A stretch of 64,000 bases of DNA, taken from positions 62,001 to 126,000 of the forward strand of contig NZ_FTNR01000012.1 of NCBI RefSeq assembly GCF_900156475.1. The letters are read 5' to 3'. Made by a program: the position numbers and the translations under genes. Below the pieces are notes generated by a model. The model was not told where the DNA came from. It saw only the letters and a list, made by a program, of their open reading frames with translations, and did not search any database. Positions within the stretch are counted from its first letter, which is position 1. Every line of letters begins with the position of its first letter. Shown here one piece after another: positions 1 through 7,090 of this stretch. The DNA is from Natronorubrum thiooxidans. GTDB lineage: Archaea > Halobacteriota > Halobacteria > Halobacteriales > Natrialbaceae.

Positions 1-540
1 GACGCCGACGTCGACGCAGAGATCACTGTCTACGGGCGCTCGGACGCCTCGGCAGCGTACAAACAGTGGGGCGATTTCCTCGGTGGCGAGGACGACGCCT
101 ACACGCAGAGCGACCTCGAGGATCTCTCGGACGGGAACCACAACGGTGACCAGCCGGTCGCCGCCGCCGTCGGCTCGAACGAGACCGCCATCTCGCTAAA
201 CAACATCAACTACGTCTACGAGTTAGAAAGCGGCGAACTCGAGGGCGACATTCGCCCGGTACCACTCGATCACGACGGCGACGGAACGATCTCCGAGGAG
301 GAGGACTTCTACGACACCCGCGAGGACTTTCTCGCCGCCGTCGAGGAGGGTCGGTATCCGGCCCCGCCGGCACGCGAGATGTTCCTCGCTTCCGACGGCG
401 CATTCAACGAGGAGGCACACGACTTCGTCGAGTGGGTGCTGACTGAGGGGCAAGAGTACGTTCGAGACAACGGCTACGTCCCGCTCGAGGCGGATCGACT
501 CGAAGAGGCACAGGACGACCTGGCCGAGGGGCCTAACTAA
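1..540 (+). CDS. pstS: Phosphate ABC transporter substrate-binding protein PstS (C-terminal part)
   Basis: The frame is open from base 1 and stops at 538-540, so only about the last 179 residues are in the window. PstS is the extracytoplasmic phosphate receptor that feeds the PstCAB importer encoded directly downstream, and that operon position is the main support for the name. Recognisable PstS pieces include the GSNETAISLNNINYVY segment and the C-terminal WVLTEGQEYVRDNGYVPL, which resembles the end of solute-binding proteins of this class. A perfect 12-residue EF-hand loop, DHDGDGTISEEE, lies near residues 90-101 of the visible part, with Asp at loop positions 1, 3 and 5 and Glu at 12. It suggests a bound calcium ion. 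Signal peptide and N-lobe are outside the window. Confidence 0.9.
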   Translation, partial: DADVDAEITVYGRSDASAAYKQWGDFLGGEDDAYTQSDLEDLSDGNHNGDQPVAAAVGSNETAISLNNINYVYELESGELEGDIRPVPLDHDGDGTISEEEDFYDTREDFLAAVEEGRYPAPPAREMFLASDGAFNEEAHDFVEWVLTEGQEYVRDNGYVPLEADRLEEAQDDLAEGPN

Positions 541-543
541 CCG

Positions 544-1470
544 ATGGCAGGGTCGACGGAGTCCAGTAGTCACCGTCTCGACCGGCGGCTGCTGATCGAA
601 CGACTGAGCAGCCGCTGGTTGCAGGGGGCTGGTTACTTCGCCATCGCGCTGTTTGCCCTGATCGTCCTGGCGTTGCTCTACCAGTCGCTGCCGCTGTTGT
701 CGGAGTACTCGCTGGTGCAGGCGCTGACGTCCTCGAACTGGGACCCCGCACAGAATCAGTTCGGCTTCTTGCCAGCGATCGTCGGCACGATATACGTCAC
801 CGCGCTCACGATGGCGATGGGGACACCGATCGCGATCCTCGCGGCGATCTACATCGCCGAGTACGCCGAGGGACGGGCGAAGACGCTCGTCTCGTCGTTT
901 ATCGACGTACTTGCGGCGATCCCGAGTGTGATCTTCGGGCTGGTCGCGCTGATCGTCGTCGTCCCCGTCGTCGGCGACTACCTCGCGCCGGCCGTCGGCT
1001 CGAGTGCGACCGGGCTCGGGATCTTCACCGTCAGTCTCGTGATGGCGATCGTCGTTACCCCGTTTATGATCTCGCTGTCGGTCGAGTCGCTCGAGGCGCT
1101 GCCGGACGAGCTTCGGGAGTCCTCGCTCGGCGTCGGCGCGACGAAGTGGGAGACGATCCGGTCGGTGTTGTTGCGGGCTGCTGGCCCAGGTATCTTCTCG
1201 GCCGTGTTGCTCGGTTTCGGTCGTGTCTTCGGGGCAACGATCGTGCCCGCAATGCTCATCGGCGGCCAGACTCACCTGCCGAGTTCGCCGTTTGCGACGG
1301 GCCAGACGCTGCCGACGCTGATCGTCAACGATTTCGGTGAGCTGATGAGCCTGCCGTTGACCCAGTCGGCGCTGATCTTCGTCGGCCTCATGCTCGTGGT
1401 CGTCGTCTGGCTGTTCAACTTCACGGCGATGTTCGTCCGCCGGCGACTCCAGCGGAGGTGGCAGTACTGA
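544..1470 (+). CDS. pstC: Phosphate ABC transporter permease PstC
   Basis: Membrane permease subunit (308 aa) of the high-affinity phosphate importer. It has a cytoplasmic N-terminus and about six hydrophobic helices, the first near residues 27-47. The conserved EAA-type coupling loop that docks onto the ATPase is visible as ALPDELRESSLGVGATKW near residues 185-202. The gene starts 3 bases after the pstS stop, and its TGA overlaps the ATG of the next permease gene, so the cluster is clearly one transcript. Length and helix pattern are normal for PstC. It is distinguished from PstA by gene order and by the longer N-terminal portion. Confidence 0.93.
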   Translation: MAGSTESSSHRLDRRLLIERLSSRWLQGAGYFAIALFALIVLALLYQSLPLLSEYSLVQALTSSNWDPAQNQFGFLPAIVGTIYVTALTMAMGTPIAILAAIYIAEYAEGRAKTLVSSFIDVLAAIPSVIFGLVALIVVVPVVGDYLAPAVGSSATGLGIFTVSLVMAIVVTPFMISLSVESLEALPDELRESSLGVGATKWETIRSVLLRAAGPGIFSAVLLGFGRVFGATIVPAMLIGGQTHLPSSPFATGQTLPTLIVNDFGELMSLPLTQSALIFVGLMLVVVVWLFNFTAMFVRRRLQRRWQY

Positions 1471-2330
1471 TGGACCGATACGCCAAAGGGCGGCTGTTCG
1501 GTCTGCTCGCTCGTGGCGCCGCTGCACTCGTCGTCGCCGTGATGGTGCTAGTCGTCGCCGTGACGATCTACCGTGGTGGCCGGGTCTTCCTGACCGACCC
1601 CGTAATCGCGTTCACGCCGCCGGGCTCTCGATACATGCTCGAGGGCGATGGCGGCTTCCTCCATGCCGTCCTCGGGAGTTTGTTCATTGTCGTTCCGGCG
1701 ACGGTCGTCTCGGCGGTGCTTGCCGTCTCGACGGCGATCTATCTCCAGAGCGATTACTCGAGCGAGCGGTTCTCGGATCTCGTGAACATGTTCCTGAACG
1801 TGCTCTGGGGGACGCCGCCGATCGTCTACGGGGTGTTCGTCCTGACGATCATCATCGCAATCGGTGCCCGAACGAGTCTGTTCTTCGGGATCATCGCGAT
1901 CGCGATCTTCCAGTACCCGATCATGACTCGCTACACCGATGAGGCGTTGCGGTCGGCTCCTGAGACGGTCAAGGAGGCGACGTACGGCCTCGGCGGGACG
2001 CGATTCGAGGCCGCACTGATGACGTTCCGCGCGGCGCTGCCGGGGATCATCGCCGGGATCATCATGGGCTTTGCTCGCGGCATCGGCGACGCCGCGACGG
2101 TGTTGTTCACCACTGGTCGAAGTACGAACATGCCGGGTGGCCTCTTCGAAGGGGCGACGACGCTCCCGGTTCTCATCTTCGATCAGGCGATGTCGTTCAA
2201 CGCCGAGGTCCGCTCACACGCCTACGCGGCGTCGTTCGTCCTCATCGTTGCCGTCCTCGCTTTGATCATCGTCTCGAAACTGCTCGCCGGACGCTACGCA
2301 CGCTACGCACCAGGAGGTCGCCACTCATGA
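1470..2330 (+). CDS. pstA: Phosphate ABC transporter permease PstA
   Basis: Second membrane permease (286 aa), which pairs with PstC to form the phosphate channel. The ATG at 1470 shares bases with the pstC stop (TGATG). An upstream in-frame GTG at 1458 would add only four residues and is less attractive. There are about six membrane helices. The coupling loop APETVKEATYGLGGTRFEA sits near residues 170-188, followed by the typical PstA stretch GFARGIGDAATVLFTTG. The stop overlaps the pstB start by four bases (ATGA), so translation is probably coupled. Confidence 0.93.
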   Translation: MDRYAKGRLFGLLARGAAALVVAVMVLVVAVTIYRGGRVFLTDPVIAFTPPGSRYMLEGDGGFLHAVLGSLFIVVPATVVSAVLAVSTAIYLQSDYSSERFSDLVNMFLNVLWGTPPIVYGVFVLTIIIAIGARTSLFFGIIAIAIFQYPIMTRYTDEALRSAPETVKEATYGLGGTRFEAALMTFRAALPGIIAGIIMGFARGIGDAATVLFTTGRSTNMPGGLFEGATTLPVLIFDQAMSFNAEVRSHAYAASFVLIVAVLALIIVSKLLAGRYARYAPGGRHS

Positions 2331-3163
2331 CAGACGCTGCACTTACCACCGACAACCTCGCCGTAACGTACACCGGAAACCGCAACGTCGAGGCGCTGAA
2401 AGGCGTCTCGATCGAGTTCCCGGCGAATCAGCTGACGGCCATTATCGGCCCTTCGGGCTGTGGGAAATCGACGCTGCTCAAATCGCTCAATCGACTCCAC
2501 GAAATCCAGTCCAACGTCGAGATTTCGGGCGACGTCCTGTTGGGCGAGCAGTCGGTCTACGACACTGACGAGCCGGTGCCGGAGCTTCGCAGACGGATCG
2601 GCTACGTCCCGCAGACGCCGACTGCGCTGCCCGTATCGATCTACGAGAACGTCGCCTACGGGCTGAAAATCCACGGCGACTACGACTCGAGAGCGGAACT
2701 CGACGAGCAGGTCGAACACTACCTGCGGAAGGTCAACCTCTGGAGCGAGGTCGAAGACCGGCTCGATGCACCCGGCGCGGAGCTATCGACCGGCCAGATC
2801 CAGCGGCTCTGTCTCGCTCGCTCGCTGGCCGTCGAGCCAGAGGTCTTGCTCTGTGACGAGGTGACGTCGGCGCTCGATCCCGTCTCCGCCGAAACGGTCG
2901 AAGAGACCCTCGAGTCGCTCAAAGACGAGTATACGATCATCATGGTCACCCACAGCATGGATCAGGCAAAACGGCTCGCCGACGAGGTCGTCTTCCTCTA
3001 TCTCGGCGACTGCATCGAGACGAACGACACGCGGTCGTTCTTCGAAAACCCACAGCATGAACGCACCGCGGAGTTCGTCTCGGGACACACCGTGGTCGGG
3101 GACGACGATGATGACGAGTCGGAGCCAACAGCTACCGCGACCACGGTCGAAGCCGGGCGATAG
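2327..3163 (+). CDS. pstB: Phosphate ABC transporter ATP-binding protein PstB
   Basis: Cytoplasmic ATPase (278 aa) that powers PstCA. The Walker A is GPSGCGKST (about residues 45-53), followed by the PstB-typical LLKSLNRLHE. The Q-loop is YVPQTP, the Walker B is VLLCDEVTSALDP and the switch His lies in VTHSMDQAK. Two details are unusual. The ABC signature reads LSTGQIQRLCLAR instead of the usual LSGGQQQR, and the residue after the catalytic Glu is Val instead of Pro. The C-terminal 25 residues are a low-complexity acidic tail. No phoU follows, although phoU commonly ends pst operons; the next gene is trpB behind its own promoter. Confidence 0.93.
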   Translation: MTDAALTTDNLAVTYTGNRNVEALKGVSIEFPANQLTAIIGPSGCGKSTLLKSLNRLHEIQSNVEISGDVLLGEQSVYDTDEPVPELRRRIGYVPQTPTALPVSIYENVAYGLKIHGDYDSRAELDEQVEHYLRKVNLWSEVEDRLDAPGAELSTGQIQRLCLARSLAVEPEVLLCDEVTSALDPVSAETVEETLESLKDEYTIIMVTHSMDQAKRLADEVVFLYLGDCIETNDTRSFFENPQHERTAEFVSGHTVVGDDDDDESEPTATATTVEAGR

Positions 3164-3210
3164 CACGACACGCCGGTCGTCGTCGGGTGCGACAGCCGGC
3201 CCGGTGACAG

Positions 3211-3220
3211 AATATATTTA
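3211..3220 (+). promoter_or_regulatory. TATA box of trpB
   Basis: AATATATTTA lies in an otherwise G+C-rich gap and its centre is about 30 bases upstream of the trpB ATG at 3246. This is the spacing expected for an archaeal TATA box driving a leaderless or nearly leaderless transcript. It indicates that trpB is transcribed separately from the pst operon. Confidence 0.65.
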
Positions 3221-3245
3221 TCATCCGGGTGCGACTGGCCGACAT

Positions 3246-4397
3246 ATGTCTAATGGCGCGTTCGAGGGGTACGGTGGACGCCACGTTCCCGACCCCTTGC
3301 AGGAACCACTCGAGCAACTCGCGACTGCCTACGACGAGGTCGCCGACACCGACGCGTTCCGTTCGGAACTGCGCGAACTGCTCGAGACGTTCGCCGGCCG
3401 ACCGACGCCGCTGTACTACGCAAGCAGCTTGAGCGACCGGTACGGAGCCGACATCTACCTCAAGCGAGAGGACCTGCTCCACGGCGGGGCCCACAAGATC
3501 AACAACGCACTCGGGCAGGCCCTGCTTGCCAAACAGAGCGGCCGCGATCGCATCATCGCCGAAACCGGGGCGGGCCAACACGGCACCGCGACCGCGATGG
3601 TCGGTGCGTTGCTCGACCTCGAGACGGAAATCTACATGGGCGCAAAAGACGTCGCCCGCCAGGAGATGAACGTCTTCCGGATGCGACTGATGGGGGCCGA
3701 GGTCAATGAAGTGACCCGCGGTGACGAAGGCCTCGCCGACGCCGTCGACGCGGCGCTCGAGGACTTCGCCAAGAACGTCGACGACACCCACTACCTCGTG
3801 GGCAGCGTCGTCGGCCCCGATCCGTTCCCGCGGATGGTTCGGGACTTCCAGAGCGTTATCGGCCGCGAGGCCCGCGAGCAGTTCCAGGAGCGAACGGGCG
3901 AGCTCCCCGACGCGGCTGTCGCCTGCGTCGGCGGCGGCTCGAACGCGATTGGCCTCTTTCATGCGTTCCGCGACGATGACGTGGACTTCTACGGTGCCGA
4001 AGGCGGCGGGAAAGGCGCTGACTCGAGCCGACACGCGGCCCCACTCGATTCGGGGAAAGACGAGGTCATTCACGGGATGAAAACGCGCGTGATCGACGAT
4101 GACGTCGAGGTCCACTCCGTCTCGGCGGGGCTGGATTACCCCGGGGTCGGTCCCGAACACGCCATGTACCGTGCAGTCGGCCGCTGTGAGTACACTGGCG
4201 TCACCGACGAGGAAGCGCTCGCTGCCTTCCGCGAACTCAGCGAAACCGAGGGGATCATCCCAGCCCTCGAGTCCAGCCACGGCATCGCGCGGGCGATCCA
4301 ACTCGCCGAAGCCGGCGACCACGAGACGATCCTCGTGAACCTCTCCGGACGCGGCGACAAGGATATGGAAACCGCGGCGACGAAATTCGATCTCTGA
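3246..4397 (+). CDS. trpB: Tryptophan synthase beta chain (TrpB1 type), stand-alone gene
   Basis: PLP enzyme (383 aa) that condenses indole with L-serine to make tryptophan. The PLP lysine is K84 in HGGAHKINNALG, the catalytic Glu is E105 in AETGAGQHG, and the phosphate-binding loop is the GGGSNA stretch. The length matches TrpB1 rather than the longer TrpB2. The ATG at 3246 follows a good TATA box; an in-frame upstream extension into the pstB end has no family support. No trpA, trpC or other trp gene lies in the window, so this copy is unlinked here. It may be a second trpB or part of a scattered pathway. Confidence 0.93.
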   Translation: MSNGAFEGYGGRHVPDPLQEPLEQLATAYDEVADTDAFRSELRELLETFAGRPTPLYYASSLSDRYGADIYLKREDLLHGGAHKINNALGQALLAKQSGRDRIIAETGAGQHGTATAMVGALLDLETEIYMGAKDVARQEMNVFRMRLMGAEVNEVTRGDEGLADAVDAALEDFAKNVDDTHYLVGSVVGPDPFPRMVRDFQSVIGREAREQFQERTGELPDAAVACVGGGSNAIGLFHAFRDDDVDFYGAEGGGKGADSSRHAAPLDSGKDEVIHGMKTRVIDDDVEVHSVSAGLDYPGVGPEHAMYRAVGRCEYTGVTDEEALAAFRELSETEGIIPALESSHGIARAIQLAEAGDHETILVNLSGRGDKDMETAATKFDL

Positions 4398-4429
4398 TCG
4401 GCGTCGACCGCCACTCGAGTCGAATTTCG

Positions 4430-4435
4430 TTTTTT
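4430..4435 (+). terminator. T-rich terminator after trpB
   Basis: Six consecutive T residues follow the trpB stop by about 32 bases and run into the stop codon of the convergent HIT gene. Archaeal terminators are usually simple T-runs, so this is a plausible transcript end. Confidence 0.45.
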
Positions 4436-4844
4436 ATAACGTCGAGCGAATACGGTTCGCTAGCTGTGTCGCCTCGTCGTCAGTCAGCTGCTCGCGAGAC
4501 AGCGACAGCGCCACGTCGTCGGCCTCGCTTCGGGGGACGAGGTGGACATGGGCGTGGTCGACGGCCCCGACCAGTGGTCCGCTGGTGTGAAATACGCTGA
4601 ACCCGTCGGGCTCGAGCGCCGTCTCCAGTGCCTGTGCAACGGTTCGAACCGTCTCGAAGACCGCGCTCGCGGTCGGGTCGTCGATCGTCAGAACGTCTTC
4701 TTCGTGGCTACGCGGGACGACGAGCGTGTGTCCCGTTACCGCCGGGTTGCGGTCGAGAAACGCACACGTCTGCTCGTCTTCATAGAGGACGTGAACCGGC
4801 TGGTCACCGGCGACGATCCGACAGAACTCACAGTCGTAACTCAT
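4434..4844 (-). CDS. HIT family nucleotide-binding hydrolase
   Basis: A 136-residue histidine-triad protein. The active-site motif HAHVHLVP is near residues 99-106, with the preceding helix region conserved (LDRNPAVTGHTLVVPRSH). Family members hydrolyse nucleoside phosphoramidates or dinucleoside polyphosphates (Hint or Fhit branches). The branch cannot be fixed here, but the N-terminal CxxC pair (CEFC) and short length suggest the Hint branch. The ATG at 4844 is the first one before the conserved CEFCRIVAGD start. The gene is convergent with trpB. Confidence 0.9.
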   Translation of the reverse strand: MSYDCEFCRIVAGDQPVHVLYEDEQTCAFLDRNPAVTGHTLVVPRSHEEDVLTIDDPTASAVFETVRTVAQALETALEPDGFSVFHTSGPLVGAVDHAHVHLVPRSEADDVALSLSREQLTDDEATQLANRIRSTL

Positions 4845-4923
4845 ACTTGAACTGTCTCGTGGACCGATATATAGCCATCCCCGTTAGCGCCGTCTTCGTT
4901 CTCGTGTCGGCGTTCCCGGATGC

Positions 4924-5985
4924 CTACAACAAGCCGTACGCTTCTTCGAGCGTTCGATACTGCTCGAGATACGCCTCGGCGATCGCCGAGCGATCGTAGT
5001 CGGCAAAGCGGTCATCGAACGTGCGGTGCTCGAGGTCACCCGCAGCGAGGATCGCATCCGCGAGTTCCGCCTCGCTCGTCGTTCGAAAGCCCCGATCCCA
5101 GCCTTCGACGAGTTCGTGGGCGCTCGAGTCGACGTGATACTCGACGATGCCGACACAGCCTGATGCCAGCGCCCACAGCATCTCCGTCGGGAACACACAG
5201 TGTTCGGCCGTCTGCGCGAAGACGTGTGCGCCCCGGTAGGCGGCGATGCGCTCCTCGAGCGAGCAGTCGCCGGCGAACGAAATTCGGTCGTCGATCCGGA
5301 GATCACTCGCGAGGCGTTCGTACATCGCCCGTTCGGGGCCGTCGCCGATGATGGTCGTCTGCCAGTCACGGTCCCGAAGCTCTGCCAGCGCGAGCAACAG
5401 GCTCTCGAGGTTCGCCCCCTCGTCGAGTCGGCGGGCGTAGATCACGTCGACCCGCTCGCCCGGTGGCACGTCTCGAACGCGCTCGAGATCGACCGGATTT
5501 GGAATCGTCTCGACGCGGTCGCCGTCGGCACCGCGCTCTCTGATCCACGTGGCGACGAGTTCCGACGGTGTGAGAATTCGTGCACCTCGGTTCGCTGCCA
5601 GCCGTGTCCACCGGTTGTCGTCGATTCCCCCGTCGCCGTACCACTCGGTGACCAGTGGCGCACGCGCAAGTGTTGCTCCCCAACTGGCTGCGAGGACCGC
5701 TGCCGGGGGCTGTGCGTGCACATGGACGATATCGGGGCTCGACGCGGCGAGGACGAACGGCAGCCGGATGAGAAACGACCGGCGGGCCTCGAGGCCGGTC
5801 GCGATGCCGTGGTACGTGATTCCATCTCGCTCGAGGGTCGCCCGCTCGTCGTCCCAGAACGTGGCACAGTAGCAGTGGACGTCGTGACCCCGGGCTGCGA
5901 GAATCTCGAGAACGGTCTGAAACCGCTGGTTCGTCTCGGTATCGCGGTGAGAAACCGTTTCCAACGAGACGAACGCGACACGCAT
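4924..5985 (-). CDS. Glycosyltransferase family 4 (GT-B fold)
   Basis: A 353-residue predicted sugar transferase. The N-terminal Rossmann half begins MRVAFVSLETVSHRDTETNQ, with the expected helix-turn at RFQTVLEILAARGHDVHCY, and has DIVHVHAQPPAAVLA in the acceptor domain. The donor half shows IPNPVD, then YARRLDEGANLESLLLAL and IIGDGPERAMYERL. The usual E-x7-E sugar-nucleotide motif is one residue shorter here (EHCVFPTE). Probable roles are surface polysaccharide or protein glycosylation, but nothing nearby fixes the substrate. The ATG follows a TATA box at the right distance. Confidence 0.82.
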   Translation of the reverse strand: MRVAFVSLETVSHRDTETNQRFQTVLEILAARGHDVHCYCATFWDDERATLERDGITYHGIATGLEARRSFLIRLPFVLAASSPDIVHVHAQPPAAVLAASWGATLARAPLVTEWYGDGGIDDNRWTRLAANRGARILTPSELVATWIRERGADGDRVETIPNPVDLERVRDVPPGERVDVIYARRLDEGANLESLLLALAELRDRDWQTTIIGDGPERAMYERLASDLRIDDRISFAGDCSLEERIAAYRGAHVFAQTAEHCVFPTEMLWALASGCVGIVEYHVDSSAHELVEGWDRGFRTTSEAELADAILAAGDLEHRTFDDRFADYDRSAIAEAYLEQYRTLEEAYGLL

Positions 5986-6008
5986 ATGACGCGAGACACA
6001 GTGACAGG

Positions 6009-6016
6009 ATAAAAAA
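6009..6016 (-). promoter_or_regulatory. TATA box of the glycosyltransferase gene
   Basis: An A-run on the + strand (TTTTTTAT on the coding strand) lies about 24-31 bases upstream of the ATG at 5985, the classic spacing for a leaderless archaeal transcript. Confidence 0.55.
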
Positions 6017-6071
6017 TCACTTCTTTTCTCGAGTCGGCCGTTCTGACTGTCGCCCGTGTCGTCACCGGACG

Positions 6072-6746
6072 CTATTCGTCGTCATCGATGGAGGTCACAT
6101 CAGTGACGAGTTCGGTGAGCTGGTCGATGAAGCCGTCGTCATCGTCGTCACCGTCGTCGTCATCCGCTTCATCTGCGTTGCTCTCGTCCCCGTCGTCATC
6201 ATCGTCGTCCCCGTCATCATCGTCATCTCCGCCGTCAGTGTCGTCGGCGTCGTCGCTTTCGGTCGTGTCGTTCCCATCCGTGCCGTCTTCGTCACCGCCG
6301 TCGCGTTCGTCAGCCTCGTCTTCGGTGTCGCTCCCGTCATCCATGTCGTCCTCGTCGCTCGTGTCTTCGGTTTCATCGTCCTCGTCGTCTTCATCGTCGT
6401 CACGCTCTTCGGTTTCATCGTCCTCGTCGTCTTCATCGTCACGCTCCTCGTCTTCGTCACGTTCTTCATCAGCTGCCGACCCGTCGTCCGGCTCCGAACG
6501 CTCGTCTACCGAGTCGTCACTCGAGTCATCGGTATCCTCCGTCTCGGTCGGCCGCTCGTCGCCGGAACTGTCGTCCTCGCTACCGATCTCGGTCGCGTCG
6601 CCGTCGTCGACCTCACCCTCTCCACTCGAGAAGCCGGTGCCGACGGCTGCGATCGTCATTCCAAACGCAACGAGGACGACGAGGATCGTCACGAGGACTG
6701 CTGTGGTCGATGCACCCTCGTCGTCGCTCCCGCCGGTCTCTTGCAT
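6072..6746 (-). CDS. Membrane-anchored hyper-acidic low-complexity protein
   Basis: 224 residues of unrecognised function. A short N-terminus is followed by one strong hydrophobic helix (TTAVLVTILVVLVAFGMTIAA, residues about 14-33). After that comes a tail of about 180 residues that is almost entirely Asp, Glu, Ser, Thr and Gly, ending in a more ordinary helix (DGFIDQLTELVTDVTSID). The layout suggests one membrane anchor with a large unfolded, negatively charged domain, probably outside the cell. The tail contains internal duplications visible in the DNA. The reverse strand is also open because of GAC/GAG repetition, but that Ser-rich reading is an artefact. Confidence 0.7.
   Translation of the reverse strand: MQETGGSDDEGASTTAVLVTILVVLVAFGMTIAAVGTGFSSGEGEVDDGDATEIGSEDDSSGDERPTETEDTDDSSDDSVDERSEPDDGSAADEERDEDEERDDEDDEDDETEERDDDEDDEDDETEDTSDEDDMDDGSDTEDEADERDGGDEDGTDGNDTTESDDADDTDGGDDDDDGDDDDDDGDESNADEADDDDGDDDDDGFIDQLTELVTDVTSIDDDE
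6364..6440 (-). repeat. Tandem 35-base direct repeat inside the acidic-tail gene
   Basis: Identical 35-base copies lie at 6364-6398 and 6406-6440, a period of 42 bases (14 codons). The spacers differ by one codon (an extra GTC after the first copy). Both encode the same Asp/Glu string, so the repeat preserves frame and is likely a slippage or duplication hotspot. Confidence 0.85.
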
Positions 6747-7090
6747 TGCTCGACGGATTCGTGTCGATGGCTTTTGTTACGCAGGGCATTCGGCTCCGTG
6801 GTGTTCGGTCGCGTCGTCGGTTTGATCCCGAGCGTTTTTCTTCCAAACCGAGTCCGGTACCCGACCGACGGGATACGGTCGATTGCGATGTAGGGGCTGC
6901 CTATCGTCCAATCTGAACCTGGTTTCACACCGGCGCCGGACATCGTGCGGCGTGTGCGCGCAGTATTTTCAGTGTCAGTGGCAGTCTCTCCTCCACACGT
7001 TGACTGTCGCCTCGAGCCACATTCACAACGGGGCCGTTGCCTGTTCTCCGCAACCCAAACGACTACCCCCTCGAGTAGCTATCTGCGTGT
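6747..7090. other. Intergenic region between divergent genes
   Basis: A 344-base gap between the acidic protein gene and the S9 peptidase gene. It should hold two divergent promoters, but neither TATA box is strong. I found no convincing small ORF, tRNA or repeat. The palindromic CTCGAG-centred stretch at about 7062-7078, just before the peptidase start, is the only structured piece. Confidence 0.4.

Noticed and set aside
223-1527. Long open frames on the minus strand across the pst genes
   Set aside because: High G+C and codon periodicity keep the opposite strand open. The translations are rich in Arg, Gln and His, unlike acidic haloarchaeal proteins, and match no family.
6088-6825. 245-residue serine-rich frame on the plus strand
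   Set aside because: It is simply the antisense of the Asp/Glu-rich tail (GAC/GAG read as TCG/TCC). It has no start context or domain.
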